Shown one piece after another: positions 1 through 8,855 of a DNA stretch of 58,943 nucleotides. This DNA comes from Halanaerobium salsuginis (GTDB lineage Bacteria; Bacillota; Halanaerobiia; Halanaerobiales; Halanaerobiaceae): the NCBI RefSeq assembly GCF_900114545.1, contig NZ_FOTI01000017.1:1-58943 (forward strand), in the 5' to 3' direction. Below the pieces are notes generated by a model. The model saw only the letters and a program-made list of their open reading frames with translations. It searched no databases and had not been told where the DNA came from. Every line of letters starts with the position of its first letter. The stretch's first letter is position 1. The position numbers were made by a program, and so were the translations under genes.

Positions 1-173
1 CCAGTGTTGAGAGAACTTTTTCCAGGCTAAAAGAGCATCTGAATTTAGAGAACTTAACTGTAATGGGAGCCAAAAAAGTTAAAACTCATTTACTGTTAAG
101 CTCAATCAGTTTGATAGCTGCAAGAATTGCAGCAGAGAAAATCAAGCTTCAAAACCAGACTTTAGCTGCTTAA
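1..173 (+). mobile_element. C-terminal fragment of a DDE transposase (insertion sequence tail)
   Basis: An open frame enters from the left edge and ends at TAA 171-173. The 56 visible codons include SVERTFSRLKEHL, which resembles the C-terminal glutamate-containing helix of IS4/IS5-superfamily DDE transposases (the E of the DDE triad followed by RxFSRLK). The end is hydrophobic and then basic, as is common in these proteins. Only the tail lies inside the window, so IS family, inverted repeats and completeness cannot be judged. It is not the same family as the element at the right edge. Confidence 0.75.
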
Positions 174-512
174 AGAGCATTTTAAAACATGATTTTAAGT
201 TACCCAAGCTAAGTGCGTTTAAATTTAGCAGTAAATCTATGGTAAATTTTTAAAATCTACAATTTCAAGTTAAAAGGCTTATTTTTATGATTCACAGACA
301 ATATTTTTTTGAATTAAACTAAATTAAGCGTATTATGAAATTCGCTTATATATTAAATTGCTCTTTTATTGATGAAGAATTAACTTGCTGCTAAAAACTA
401 ATTTTGAGCAACTTCTTGATAAAATTTTTCCCACATATATAGTACCAGCTCTTTTGAATAGTAATTGTCGCCTGCTCTAGAAAGTTCTTTAGCATTTTTA
501 TAATAATCAGGT
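174..512. other. Non-coding stretch between the transposase tail and the first operon terminator
   Basis: No convincing complete gene is visible here. The sequence is very AT-rich and probably contains the outer end of the left insertion sequence, but I could not identify its terminal inverted repeat. A short minus-strand open frame (398-512) is listed separately as a possible gene remnant. Confidence 0.5.
398..512 (-). pseudogene. Possible remnant of a protein gene (about 38 codons, no start)
   Basis: A minus-strand frame ends with TAG at 398-400 and reads LPDYYKNAKELSRAGDNYYS, then KELVLYMWEKFYQEVAQN. The composition looks protein-like (mixed charged, aromatic and helical residues), but there is no start codon or ribosome binding site. 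The frame continues upstream only into the terminator at 513-547. I do not recognise the family. It may be the truncated 3' end of a gene cut by past rearrangement near the insertion sequence, or a chance open frame. Confidence 0.25.
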
Positions 513-547
513 AAAAAAAGCTGTCTCGTTTTAAGACAGCCTTTTTT
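513..547 (-). terminator. Rho-independent terminator of the xylosidase operon (possibly bidirectional)
   Basis: GCTGTCT (520-526) pairs with AGACAGC (534-540) around an 7-nt loop, with an A-run on the left and a T-run on the right. On the minus strand this is a stem followed by seven U residues, about 50 bp after the stop of the GH31 gene. The flanking A and T runs would allow termination from either side. Confidence 0.85.
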
Positions 548-597
548 CTAAATAAAATAATTAATCTAGTTAAATTTTATTTTTTAATATATTTAAA

Positions 598-2952
598 TTA
601 AAAATTGACTATAACTTCTTGCTCAACTGGAGTTAAAACAGCTTCATCTTGAGTAAAATTATAGTTTGCTCCACTTACAGAATTTGCTTTAACAGGATTA
701 TGCAAAATTATTCTTAAGCCGGCCGGCAATTTAGATAAATTAATTTTAATTTGATCAGCAGTTTTTTCAAGCTTAACTTTAAGTCCCAATTCAGCCTGAC
801 TGGTAAATACTTCTGTCTGAATTACACTGCTAGTCAAACTGTATACATTTAAACTAAGGTCAGTTAAATAATCATAATCTGCCTGATTACTTTGCGAGCC
901 AACTGCTAGTACACTATCCTGTCTAATGTAAATAGGTAGAGAAAAATAATCATATTGTTCACTATACCAGCAGCCGCCTTTTTTAATCTCTCCAGTTAAA
1001 TAATGTGTCCAATTACCATCTGGTAAATAATAGTCTACTTTTCCAGCTTTATTAAAGATTGGAGCGACTAAAATTGAGTCTCCTAACATATATTGCTGAT
1101 CAAGATATTTAACAGCTGGATCAGCTGGAAATTCTAAAATCATGGGTCTCAGAACAGGAATTCCAGTCCGGGCAGCTTTAATTGACATTGCATATAAATA
1201 CGGCATTAAACCCAATTTGAGTTTAGTGAACTTTTCCAGAACCTTACTTGACTCTTCATCAAATGACCAGGGAACTCGATAGCTTTGTGAGCCATGCAAA
1301 CGACTATGTGTTGAAAGTAAACCAAATTGCACCCAGCGTTTATAAAGATCAGGTGTAGTAGTCATTTCAAAACCACCAATATCATGTGACCAGAAAGAAA
1401 AACCGGACATGGCAAAAGATAAACCACCTCGTAGAGTTTCAGCCATAGAAGCATAACTGGCTGAACTGTCTCCTCCCCAGTGAACAGGAAACTTCTGGCT
1501 CCCTGCTGTAGCACTTCTAGCAAATAAAACAGCTTCATTCTTACCTTTTTCTTTTTCTAAAAGCTCAAAAACTGTCTTATTATAAAGATAGGTATAATAA
1601 TTATGCATAGCTGCTGGATCAGAGCCATCAAAATATTCAACATCAACTGGAATTCTTTCCCCAAAATCAGTTTTGAAGCAATCAACTCCTAAATCCAGTA
1701 ATTTTTTTAGCTGTTCAGCATACCAATTTGCAGCTGCTGGATTAGTAAAATCAACCAGGGCCATACCAGGCTGCCAATGATCGAGCTGTTTAATCCCTTT
1801 GCCATCTTTTCTTTTAACAAAATAACCATTTGCTAAACCTTCCCGAAAGAATTCAGTTCCTTGAGCTATATAAGGATTTAACCAGACAGATATTTTTAAA
1901 CCTCTTTCATGATAGCGCTTTAACATAGCAGCTGGATCAGGGAAAATACGTTCATCCCAGCTAAAATCTGTCCAGTGAAATTCTTGCATCCAGAAACAAT
2001 CAAAATGGAAAACATCAAGTGGAATATCACGTTCTTCCATTCCCGAAATAAATTTATTAGTTGTTTCTTCATCATAGTCAGTAGTAAAAGAAGTAGAAAG
2101 CCAGAGTCCATAAGACCAGGCAGGTGGCAAAGCAGGCTTACCAGTTAAGTCTGTATAACGACTCAGCACTTCTTTGTTATCTTTTCCATAAATAAAATAA
2201 TAGCTTAATTCCTCACCAGGAACTGAGAAACCAACATATTCAACTTTTTCACTAGCAACTTCAAATGATACATTATCACTATGATCAACAAAAACACCAT
2301 AATTGTGACTTGTCATATAAAATGGAATACTTTTATAAGCAACCTGAGATGCAGTTCCACCATCCTCATTCCATGTTTCAACAACCTGACCATTTTTTAC
2401 GAAAGCAGTAAATCTTTCTCCAAAACCATAGACACACTCCCCCGGAGCAAGCGAAAGCTCTGTTAAAAGATAAGGATCATAGTCTGCTTTTAAATAATCA
2501 TTGCTGGGCAGCATAGAAGCAAAAGATTTGTTATAACGAAAATAACCAAGGTTTCTAAAACCACAGCTTGTCAAAATTTTACCATCTGCCTCAAATTGAT
2601 AACCAAAATTATCTCTATCTACTCTAACTGTAACTTCTCCAGCTGTCATAACTGCTTCTGAGGCAGTTATTTCAACATCTACCGACTGAGGATTAAGGTT
2701 CTTATCAAATCTAATTTTATTATCTTTATATCCCTGATAATGTGAATTTTTTACATTAATAATCCCCGGGCCAACTGCTTTAAATTCAATGGTAATTGTT
2801 CCAACATCAAGAGCATCAGCTCGACTCTCAATTTTATGGCCAGGTGCAATAATTCGCATGCCATTTTCAATTTTCTCAACCTGATAGGCATGCATTGCAT
2901 AAACTGGATTTGCTTTTTCACTTCTAAGCCAGTAACCTTCTGTAAACTTCAT
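598..2952 (-). CDS. yicI: Alpha-xylosidase, glycoside hydrolase family 31 (YicI type)
   Basis: Predicted cytoplasmic retaining alpha-xylosidase that releases xylose from alpha-1,6-xylosylated oligosaccharides such as isoprimeverose. At 784 residues it is close to E. coli YicI (772). The nucleophile is D429 in CFKTDFGERIP and the acid/base D495 in HWGGDS; the 66-residue spacing is the same as D416/D482 of YicI. The order is an N-terminal beta-sandwich (about 1-275), a TIM barrel (about 275-600) and C-terminal beta domains. There is no signal peptide, so the substrate must be imported. It is the last gene of an operon after two ABC permeases and a binding protein, 126 bp behind the latter, and is followed by a terminator. 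Substrate is inferred from the family and was not tested; other alpha-glycosides are possible. Confidence 0.93.
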   Translation of the reverse strand: MKFTEGYWLRSEKANPVYAMHAYQVEKIENGMRIIAPGHKIESRADALDVGTITIEFKAVGPGIINVKNSHYQGYKDNKIRFDKNLNPQSVDVEITASEAVMTAGEVTVRVDRDNFGYQFEADGKILTSCGFRNLGYFRYNKSFASMLPSNDYLKADYDPYLLTELSLAPGECVYGFGERFTAFVKNGQVVETWNEDGGTASQVAYKSIPFYMTSHNYGVFVDHSDNVSFEVASEKVEYVGFSVPGEELSYYFIYGKDNKEVLSRYTDLTGKPALPPAWSYGLWLSTSFTTDYDEETTNKFISGMEERDIPLDVFHFDCFWMQEFHWTDFSWDERIFPDPAAMLKRYHERGLKISVWLNPYIAQGTEFFREGLANGYFVKRKDGKGIKQLDHWQPGMALVDFTNPAAANWYAEQLKKLLDLGVDCFKTDFGERIPVDVEYFDGSDPAAMHNYYTYLYNKTVFELLEKEKGKNEAVLFARSATAGSQKFPVHWGGDSSASYASMAETLRGGLSFAMSGFSFWSHDIGGFEMTTTPDLYKRWVQFGLLSTHSRLHGSQSYRVPWSFDEESSKVLEKFTKLKLGLMPYLYAMSIKAARTGIPVLRPMILEFPADPAVKYLDQQYMLGDSILVAPIFNKAGKVDYYLPDGNWTHYLTGEIKKGGCWYSEQYDYFSLPIYIRQDSVLAVGSQSNQADYDYLTDLSLNVYSLTSSVIQTEVFTSQAELGLKVKLEKTADQIKINLSKLPAGLRIILHNPVKANSVSGANYNFTQDEAVLTPVEQEVIVNF

Positions 2953-3078
2953 TTATTAACCAGTCCTCTCCCTAACAAATAAATTAGAGCAGAAAAAGCA
3001 AACTACTTCCCACAACGAGTTAGCTCTTTCCACTCATTAATTCAGTTGATTTAGTCTAAAAAAGTTTATTTAATAAGT

Positions 3079-4320
3079 CTAATTACTACCATCAACTTTA
3101 ACCCAATTATTTTCAATTAACTTACAAGCCTGATCTTTATCAATAGTATTACCAACATAAGCCTGCATTGCTTCTGCAAAAGCCATATGGAAAGAATCAG
3201 TTGAATAAATAATAGTTAACTGACCTGCTCCTTTAGCAGCAACTGATTGTTTAGCTCCTTTAATTATGTCATAATCAGATTGATAATCCATTTTTACTGG
3301 AGGTACTACTCCAGCAACATTTACAAACCAATTTTGACCGTAATCTGAGGTATACCACCAGTTAACAAAATCTAAGACTGTTTCTAAATTATCTGAATTT
3401 CTACTAATTCTTAAGGCTTGATCTGCACCAGAAATAACTTGTGCTTGAGCTGGATTATCTGAAACAGGATAACCAACAAAACCAATTTTTAAATTAGGGT
3501 CAATTTGATCTAAACTATCTTCCACCCAGGGACCCTGACCAACCATCATTGCTGCTTTACCAGTAGAAAAATTAGCAATTTCAGTATTCAATGTTGCTTC
3601 TAAAGGTTTAGCATCACCATGCTCTGATACTAAATCTACAAAGTGAAAAAAGTTATTATATAAAATAGGATAATCTTTTAAATTCGCTTCACCATTTTCA
3701 AATTTTTTAATTAAAGCAGCTGGATTATTGGTTGTTGCTGCCAAAAAATGCTGAAAAACATGTTTATAAACCCACCATTCACCAAAGCCACTAGTAAAGG
3801 GAGTTATTCCAGCTTCTTCTAATTTTGTAATAGCTGTTTCTAACTCTGACATTGTAGCTGGAGCCTGTTCAATACCTGCCTGAGCAAATAAATCTTTATT
3901 ATAAATCAAACCAAAATAGTTTCCTTTAATTGCTAGTCCATAAACTCCCTCACCACTGCTATCTGCCATAACTTTTTTAATAGCTGGCTGCATAGCATCA
4001 ACTAAAGGTTGACCACTCAAATCATAAGAATATTCTTTATAAAGATCTATTTCTTTACCAGGTGCAGAAGCAAAAATGTCAGGTACATCCCCTGAGTTAA
4101 GTTTAACTTTTAATAGAGTTGGATAATCACTCTGGATAGTCTGATAGTTAATTTTAACATCAGGTTCTATTTTTTGATAAGCATCAATTAATTGATTAAT
4201 CGCTGTTGCATATTCGGGCATCGAAATAAAGATATCAATTGTTTTTTCCTGAGCTGTAATAGTACCAGTTAAGCCAAATAATAAGCCAGTAATTACTAAA
4301 ATTGAAATAATTTTTTTCAT
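3079..4320 (-). CDS. CUT1 ABC transporter sugar-binding protein
   Basis: Extracellular solute-binding protein family 1 (413 residues). The N-terminus (MKKIISILVITGLLFGLTG) is a signal peptide cleaved near TAQEK; no lipobox cysteine is evident. Motifs such as KLNSGDVPDIF and the GKAAMMVGQGPWVEDSL hinge region are typical of MsmE/UgpB-like oligosaccharide binders. ATG start with AAGGAGAG upstream. It lies 44 bp behind its two permeases and ahead of the GH31 alpha-xylosidase, so xylosylated oligosaccharides are the likely cargo. The order permease-permease-binding protein is less usual than binding protein first. No ATPase gene is linked. Confidence 0.92.
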   Translation of the reverse strand: MKKIISILVITGLLFGLTGTITAQEKTIDIFISMPEYATAINQLIDAYQKIEPDVKINYQTIQSDYPTLLKVKLNSGDVPDIFASAPGKEIDLYKEYSYDLSGQPLVDAMQPAIKKVMADSSGEGVYGLAIKGNYFGLIYNKDLFAQAGIEQAPATMSELETAITKLEEAGITPFTSGFGEWWVYKHVFQHFLAATTNNPAALIKKFENGEANLKDYPILYNNFFHFVDLVSEHGDAKPLEATLNTEIANFSTGKAAMMVGQGPWVEDSLDQIDPNLKIGFVGYPVSDNPAQAQVISGADQALRISRNSDNLETVLDFVNWWYTSDYGQNWFVNVAGVVPPVKMDYQSDYDIIKGAKQSVAAKGAGQLTIIYSTDSFHMAFAEAMQAYVGNTIDKDQACKLIENNWVKVDGSN

Positions 4321-4364
4321 TAAAATCTCTCCTTTATAATTTTTAGTTTAATTTAAATACATAA

Positions 4365-5204
4365 TTATCCCTTGACTGAACCAGCTACAACCCCCTTTAC
4401 AATATATTTTTGTAAAAAGATAAAAAATAAAATTGAAGGTACGACAGTTAAAACCATAGCTGTCATAGCATAATGCCATTGAGTATTATATTGGCCAACA
4501 AAATTGTAGGCTGCCAGAACTAATGTCTTGGTTTTTTCACTGCTATTTACCATTAAAAGTGGTAAGAGAAAATCATTCCAAATCCACATTACATCAAGTA
4601 CAATAACTGTAACAGTTACCGGTTTTAATATAGGAAAAATAACATAAATAAAAGTCTTAAAAGTAGAAGCTCCATCTATATAAGCGCTTTCATCTATTTC
4701 CCGGGGAATAGTCTTCATAAAATTAATATAGATAAAAGTTGCCATTGGAATTCCAAATCCCCAATATTGAATTCCAAGTCCAACCCGACTACCAGAAAGA
4801 TGAATTATATTCATTACTTTTAAAAGTGTAATCATGAAAGTTTGAAAAGGAATCAGCATTGGAGTAATTATAAAAAGCTGGGCCAGTCTGGTATATTTAT
4901 TACGCTGACGATCAATAATATAGGCGGCAAGTGAAGATAAAGCAACTATGCCTGCTATACCAATTGCAGTAATTAAAAGATTATTTAAAAATAGCTGGGG
5001 ATAATTCATTTTATCAATTACATACAAGTAATTACTAAAGTTCAATTTTTCTGGTAAAGCAATTACATCAATAATAACTTCTCTAAATGATTTAAAAGAA
5101 TTAATTACCATTAAGAAAACAGGATAAATAAAGACAATAGCAATTAAAATAATAATAAATTCTAAAATAAGGTTTTTAAGTTTATTTTTTTGTGATATTT
5201 TCAT
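4365..5204 (-). CDS. CUT1 ABC transporter permease (MalG/MsmG type)
   Basis: Integral membrane permease of 279 residues with about six transmembrane helices. The EAA-type cytoplasmic loop that docks the ATPase is at IPREIDESAYIDGASTFKTF. The C-terminus (QKYIVKGVVAGSVKG) is characteristic of MalG-like subunits. Its ATG overlaps the stop of the upstream permease by one base (TAATG), implying translational coupling and a 1:1 ratio. It should import a sugar together with the adjacent permease and binding protein. Confidence 0.92.
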   Translation of the reverse strand: MKISQKNKLKNLILEFIIILIAIVFIYPVFLMVINSFKSFREVIIDVIALPEKLNFSNYLYVIDKMNYPQLFLNNLLITAIGIAGIVALSSLAAYIIDRQRNKYTRLAQLFIITPMLIPFQTFMITLLKVMNIIHLSGSRVGLGIQYWGFGIPMATFIYINFMKTIPREIDESAYIDGASTFKTFIYVIFPILKPVTVTVIVLDVMWIWNDFLLPLLMVNSSEKTKTLVLAAYNFVGQYNTQWHYAMTAMVLTVVPSILFFIFLQKYIVKGVVAGSVKG

Positions 5205-6076
5205 TAAACTTCTACCTCATTTCTACGTGATATAGTTAAAACAATTTGTGTCATAATTAAAACAATCAAGAAAAAAACAAGCGCTTTGGCTGATCCTAAC
5301 CCATAATTATTATACTGAAAGGCTTCGCGATAAATATCAAGAGTAGCACTATAAGTAGCTCCACCTGGTCCTCCTTGAGTTAAAGCCAGAATGATATCAA
5401 AAACTTTTAACCCATTAGTTAGTGACATAAAAAGACAAATTGTTATTGAAGGACCAAGAAGCGGCAATTTAACTCTAAAAAATCTGCTTAGAGCACCTGC
5501 TCCATCTACAGTAGCAGCTTCCATAACATCTTCGGGAATAGCCTGCAAACCAGCAATATAGAGTACTATATAAAATCCTAATTGCTGCCATACTCCTACA
5601 AAAACAACTGCGTAAAAGGCCAGATGTGCATTGCCGAGCCAGCTTAAATTAAGAAATCCCCAACCTGTAATTTCAAATAAGCGTGCAAAACCCTGTGAAA
5701 AAATAAATTTCCAGATAAAGCCTACTATAATCATACTCATAATATATGGAACAAAAAATACCCCTCTTAAAATATTTGCTGTCTTAATTTTCTGAACCAG
5801 AAAAGTTGCCAGAATTAATGCCATAACATTACTCAACAGCATAAATAAAAACGTATATTTCCCTGTAAAAATTAGAACATTAAGAAATTGGGAATTATTA
5901 AAAAATAAAGTTTTAAAATTTTGCAATCCAATAAATTTAGCAGATTTAGAAATTCCGTTCCACTCAGTTAAAGAATAATAACTGCTAATTACAAATGGCA
6001 GATAAATAGTTATACTAACCATAATCAATGCCGGTAAGGTAAATAAAATTAGTTCTTTTTTACTTTTATTGCCCAT
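5204..6076 (-). CDS. CUT1 ABC transporter permease (MalF/MsmF type)
   Basis: Membrane permease with about six helices. The EAA loop is at AIPEDVMEAATVDGAGALSR and the conserved ALTQGGPGGAT motif of MalF-like subunits is present. The start is set at the ATG at 6074-6076, which has GAAGGAGG five bases upstream. A longer reading from TTG at 6091 would place that ribosome binding site inside the gene. This is the first gene of the xylosidase operon; the operator at 6143-6160 lies about 65 bp upstream. Confidence 0.92.
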   Translation of the reverse strand: MGNKSKKELILFTLPALIMVSITIYLPFVISSYYSLTEWNGISKSAKFIGLQNFKTLFFNNSQFLNVLIFTGKYTFLFMLLSNVMALILATFLVQKIKTANILRGVFFVPYIMSMIIVGFIWKFIFSQGFARLFEITGWGFLNLSWLGNAHLAFYAVVFVGVWQQLGFYIVLYIAGLQAIPEDVMEAATVDGAGALSRFFRVKLPLLGPSITICLFMSLTNGLKVFDIILALTQGGPGGATYSATLDIYREAFQYNNYGLGSAKALVFFLIVLIMTQIVLTISRRNEVEV

Positions 6077-6142
6077 AATAGCCTCCTTCAATTAAATTTT
6101 TAAAACTACAGCTAATTCTTAATAAAGTTACCTAAATAGTTA

Positions 6143-6160
6143 TTGATACACGTGTCTCAA
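6143..6160 (-). promoter_or_regulatory. LacI-family operator over the xylosidase operon promoter
   Basis: TTGATACACGTGTCTCAA is an 18-bp imperfect palindrome centred on CACGTG. A matching site (TTGAAGTACGTGTGTCAA) lies upstream of the adjacent LacI-type gene at 7262-7279. On the minus strand the right arm reads TTGAGA and could be a -35 box with TATTTA 16 bp on as -10, so a bound repressor would block the operon promoter. Confidence 0.8.
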
Positions 6161-6173
6161 AAAAAGCAAATTT

Positions 6174-7238
6174 TTAACTCAATCCCCGATAGTTATCATA
6201 GTAGCAGAGGTTTTCTTTCATTACTATTTCTAATTTAGTAATATACTCTTCGGTTTGAATATCTTTCTGATCAGCTAGCATTTCAAATAGTAATTTTAAA
6301 GGAAAATAGCCCTGGTTAAAAGGCTGCTGACAAATAACTGCCTGAACTAAATCAGCCTCAATTAATTTGACGGTTCCCTGGTATAAGTCATAGCCAATTA
6401 TTTTCACTTGACTTGCCTTGCCAAGTTTATTTATTGCTTCTGCCACTGCCTTTAAAGTTTGATTAACTACAAAAACTGCTGTCAAGTCTTGATTAACTAA
6501 ACTAATTTCCTCTACTTTTTCAACTACTTCTTTGTTTAAAGAAGCTGTTAAATTAAAATTCTGAGTAATTTCCCAGGGACCAATTAATTTAAAGTCATTA
6601 AGTTTCTGTAAAACATCTTTAAAACCTGTAATTCGTTGAGCAGCAATTCTGTCTTCAGGATCTCCAATAATAGCAATCTTTCCCGGGTCAGCCATTTTGG
6701 CAATGATTTCTCCTGCTAAACGCCCTGATTGATAATAATCACAGCCAAAATAAAAGAGACGATTACTGCCAGGTAAATCACGATTAAAAGTAGCCACTGG
6801 GATTCCTCTTTCAACTAACTCATTAATTAGAGTAATGAGTTCTGGTTTGTCCCAGGCAGATAAAATTAAAGCATCTACTTGTTCAGCCAGTTCTTTAATC
6901 TGAGCTAATTGTTCTTCCCGAGACTGAGCAGCTCGAATAATTATGTTTAATCCATAGTGATTTAGTTCTTCATAAATTTCATCAATACCCTGATTAATCT
7001 TTTCAGCAAACTTGCGTGGAAAATAATATGAGATAGCAATTGTATAATTAGTCATTTTAGCTAGATGTCTGGCTGCCCGATTTGGAGTATAATTTATTTT
7101 TTCAATATACTTTAAAACTTTTTCTTTAGTAGCTGCTGCTACATTACCTCTTTCATTTATTACCCGATCAATTGTACTCCTTGACAAATCAAGCCTCCTG
7201 GCTATTTCTGTTACAGTTATATTCTTATTCTCCCGCAA
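6174..7238 (-). CDS. LacI-family transcriptional regulator, probable repressor of the alpha-xylosidase operon
   Basis: 354 residues. The N-terminal helix-turn-helix (TVTEIARRLDLSRSTIDRVI) and hinge helix (NRAARHLAKM) are typical of LacI, but the effector domain resembles ribose/xylose-type periplasmic binding proteins (Peripla_BP_4), with FGCDYYQSGRLAGE and IIGYDLY. The start is TTG at 7236-7238 behind AAGGGGGG. It sits directly upstream of the ABC/GH31 operon, and both this gene and the operon carry the same CACGTG-centred palindrome. That argues for local control plus autoregulation. The inducer is unknown; a xyloside or xylose is plausible. Confidence 0.88.
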   Translation of the reverse strand: MRENKNITVTEIARRLDLSRSTIDRVINERGNVAAATKEKVLKYIEKINYTPNRAARHLAKMTNYTIAISYYFPRKFAEKINQGIDEIYEELNHYGLNIIIRAAQSREEQLAQIKELAEQVDALILSAWDKPELITLINELVERGIPVATFNRDLPGSNRLFYFGCDYYQSGRLAGEIIAKMADPGKIAIIGDPEDRIAAQRITGFKDVLQKLNDFKLIGPWEITQNFNLTASLNKEVVEKVEEISLVNQDLTAVFVVNQTLKAVAEAINKLGKASQVKIIGYDLYQGTVKLIEADLVQAVICQQPFNQGYFPLKLLFEMLADQKDIQTEEYITKLEIVMKENLCYYDNYRGLS

Positions 7239-7260
7239 TTTTTAACCCCCCTTCCAATTT

Positions 7261-7280
7261 TTTGAAGTACGTGTGTCAAA
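7261..7280 (-). promoter_or_regulatory. Autoregulatory LacI-family operator
   Basis: TTTGAAGTACGTGTGTCAAA is palindromic and shares the pattern TTGA-N3-ACGTGT-N-TCAA with the site at 6143-6160. It lies 23 bp upstream of the TTG start of the regulator gene, in a position to block its transcription. Confidence 0.75.
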
Positions 7281-7391
7281 ATAAATAAATTTAAAAGATA
7301 ATTTAAGTCTTAAATTATCTTACTAATATACTAATTCAAGATTGAAACTAATATTCCTGCTCTAAATTTTAATTTCTTTGCTTATTAAATA

Positions 7392-7433
7392 AATAGTAGA
7401 TAAAAAATAATAATTTTACACTCATCTACTATT
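7392..7433 (-). terminator. Probable terminator behind the MATE gene
   Basis: AATAGTAGAT (7392-7401) pairs with ATCTACTATT (7424-7433) around a 22-nt A/T-rich loop, 10 bp after the stop of the MATE gene. On the minus strand the stem is followed by TATTTAA rather than a pure U-run, so termination may be weak. Confidence 0.5.
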
Positions 7434-7442
7434 AAGTTAAAT

Positions 7443-8831
7443 CTAAATAGCTTTATTCTTTTTCCAACCACCATGCTTAAACCAGACTAAGCCAATAATC
7501 GCACTGATAAAATTAGAAATAAACATTCCCCACCAGATTCCATTTGCTCCCAGAGCAAAATAACCTGATAAAAGTTTAGCTGCTGGAACTCTTAGTCCCC
7601 AGAGAGAAATTAATGCTAAAATCATAGCAGCAATTGTATTACCTGCTCCTCTAAAAGAGCCCCCTATTACAATCCTAATCCCCAGAAAGCCAAAAGAAAG
7701 ACCAACTATTTTAAGAAAAGCAATTCCATAACTGACAACTTCTTCATTATCATTAAATACTTTAATAATCTGACCAGGAAAAATCTGAGTAATTAAAATT
7801 AAAGCTGACATAATAGCAAAAGTTAAAATAACAGCTGTCCAGACAATTTTTTCAGCTCTTTCAACTTTATCAGCACCAATTGTTTGACCAACCATGGTAG
7901 TTGTGGCCATCGATAAACCTCGCATTGGCATCATTACAACTGACATGATTCTATTTCCAATCCCATAGGCTGCTACAACCATTGTGCCAAAATTAGAAAC
8001 GATACCCATTAAAATAGTCATACCTAAAGCAATGATCGATTGCTCAGTAGCAGATGGTACACCTAGCTTAATGATTCCTTTTTGCATTTCAAGATCAGGA
8101 ATTAAGTTTTTAGCATAAAGCTTAATTCCTTTTTCTCCTTTAAAAAGAATATATATACCATAAAGACCAGCAATGGCCCGGGATAAGATAGTTGCAATTG
8201 CAGCACCTCTGACTCCCCAGGCTGGAAAAATCCACCATCCCAGAATTAAAAAAGGATCTAAAATAATATTAAATATTGTTGAAAAAACCATCATTTTCAT
8301 TGGAGTTTTTGTATCTCCTACTCCTCTTAACAGAGCTCGAAAAACAAAAAAAATAAACATAAAAGTTACTCCAGCAAAAATTATATCTAAATAAGCAACT
8401 GCATCACCAATAATTTTTTCTGGTGCTCCAATTAAATATAATATTTTTCGATCAAAAATGAAGCCTAAACTACCACAAAGCAGAGCTAAAAAAATAACTA
8501 GAGTAAAAATTTGTCCAGCTACATGATCAACCATTTTTTGATTATTAGCTCCTGTATATTGAGCAACAAGCGTTGTCCCGGCAACTGTCATTCCACCACC
8601 AATTGAAATCAATAGAAAAACCAGCGGATAACCCAATGAAATAGCTGCAACAGAATCTGCGCCCATTTTACCTACCCAAAAAGTATCAGCTAAATTATAT
8701 AAAACCTGCATTGTGTTTCCCACCATAATTGGCCAGGAAATCTTAAACAATGTTTTAGGAATTGAGCCATTTAAAATTGCTGCCCGATTTTCCGATACAC
8801 TATTATCATTCTTAGTTAAATTTTTTTGCAT
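7443..8831 (-). CDS. MATE-family multidrug/cation antiporter
   Basis: 462 residues with twelve predicted membrane helices in two MATE repeats. LFKISWPIMVGNTMQVLYNLADTFWVG opens repeat one and LGVPSATEQSIIALGMTIL opens repeat two. The family exports drugs or toxic metabolites by Na+ or H+ antiport; the substrate cannot be read from the sequence. The ATG has AGGTGAT seven bases upstream. It follows the MFS gene by 24 bp and likely shares the promoter at 10108-10136. Confidence 0.92.
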   Translation of the reverse strand: MQKNLTKNDNSVSENRAAILNGSIPKTLFKISWPIMVGNTMQVLYNLADTFWVGKMGADSVAAISLGYPLVFLLISIGGGMTVAGTTLVAQYTGANNQKMVDHVAGQIFTLVIFLALLCGSLGFIFDRKILYLIGAPEKIIGDAVAYLDIIFAGVTFMFIFFVFRALLRGVGDTKTPMKMMVFSTIFNIILDPFLILGWWIFPAWGVRGAAIATILSRAIAGLYGIYILFKGEKGIKLYAKNLIPDLEMQKGIIKLGVPSATEQSIIALGMTILMGIVSNFGTMVVAAYGIGNRIMSVVMMPMRGLSMATTTMVGQTIGADKVERAEKIVWTAVILTFAIMSALILITQIFPGQIIKVFNDNEEVVSYGIAFLKIVGLSFGFLGIRIVIGGSFRGAGNTIAAMILALISLWGLRVPAAKLLSGYFALGANGIWWGMFISNFISAIIGLVWFKHGGWKKNKAI

Positions 8832-8855
8832 TTACAATCACCTAGATTACTAATT

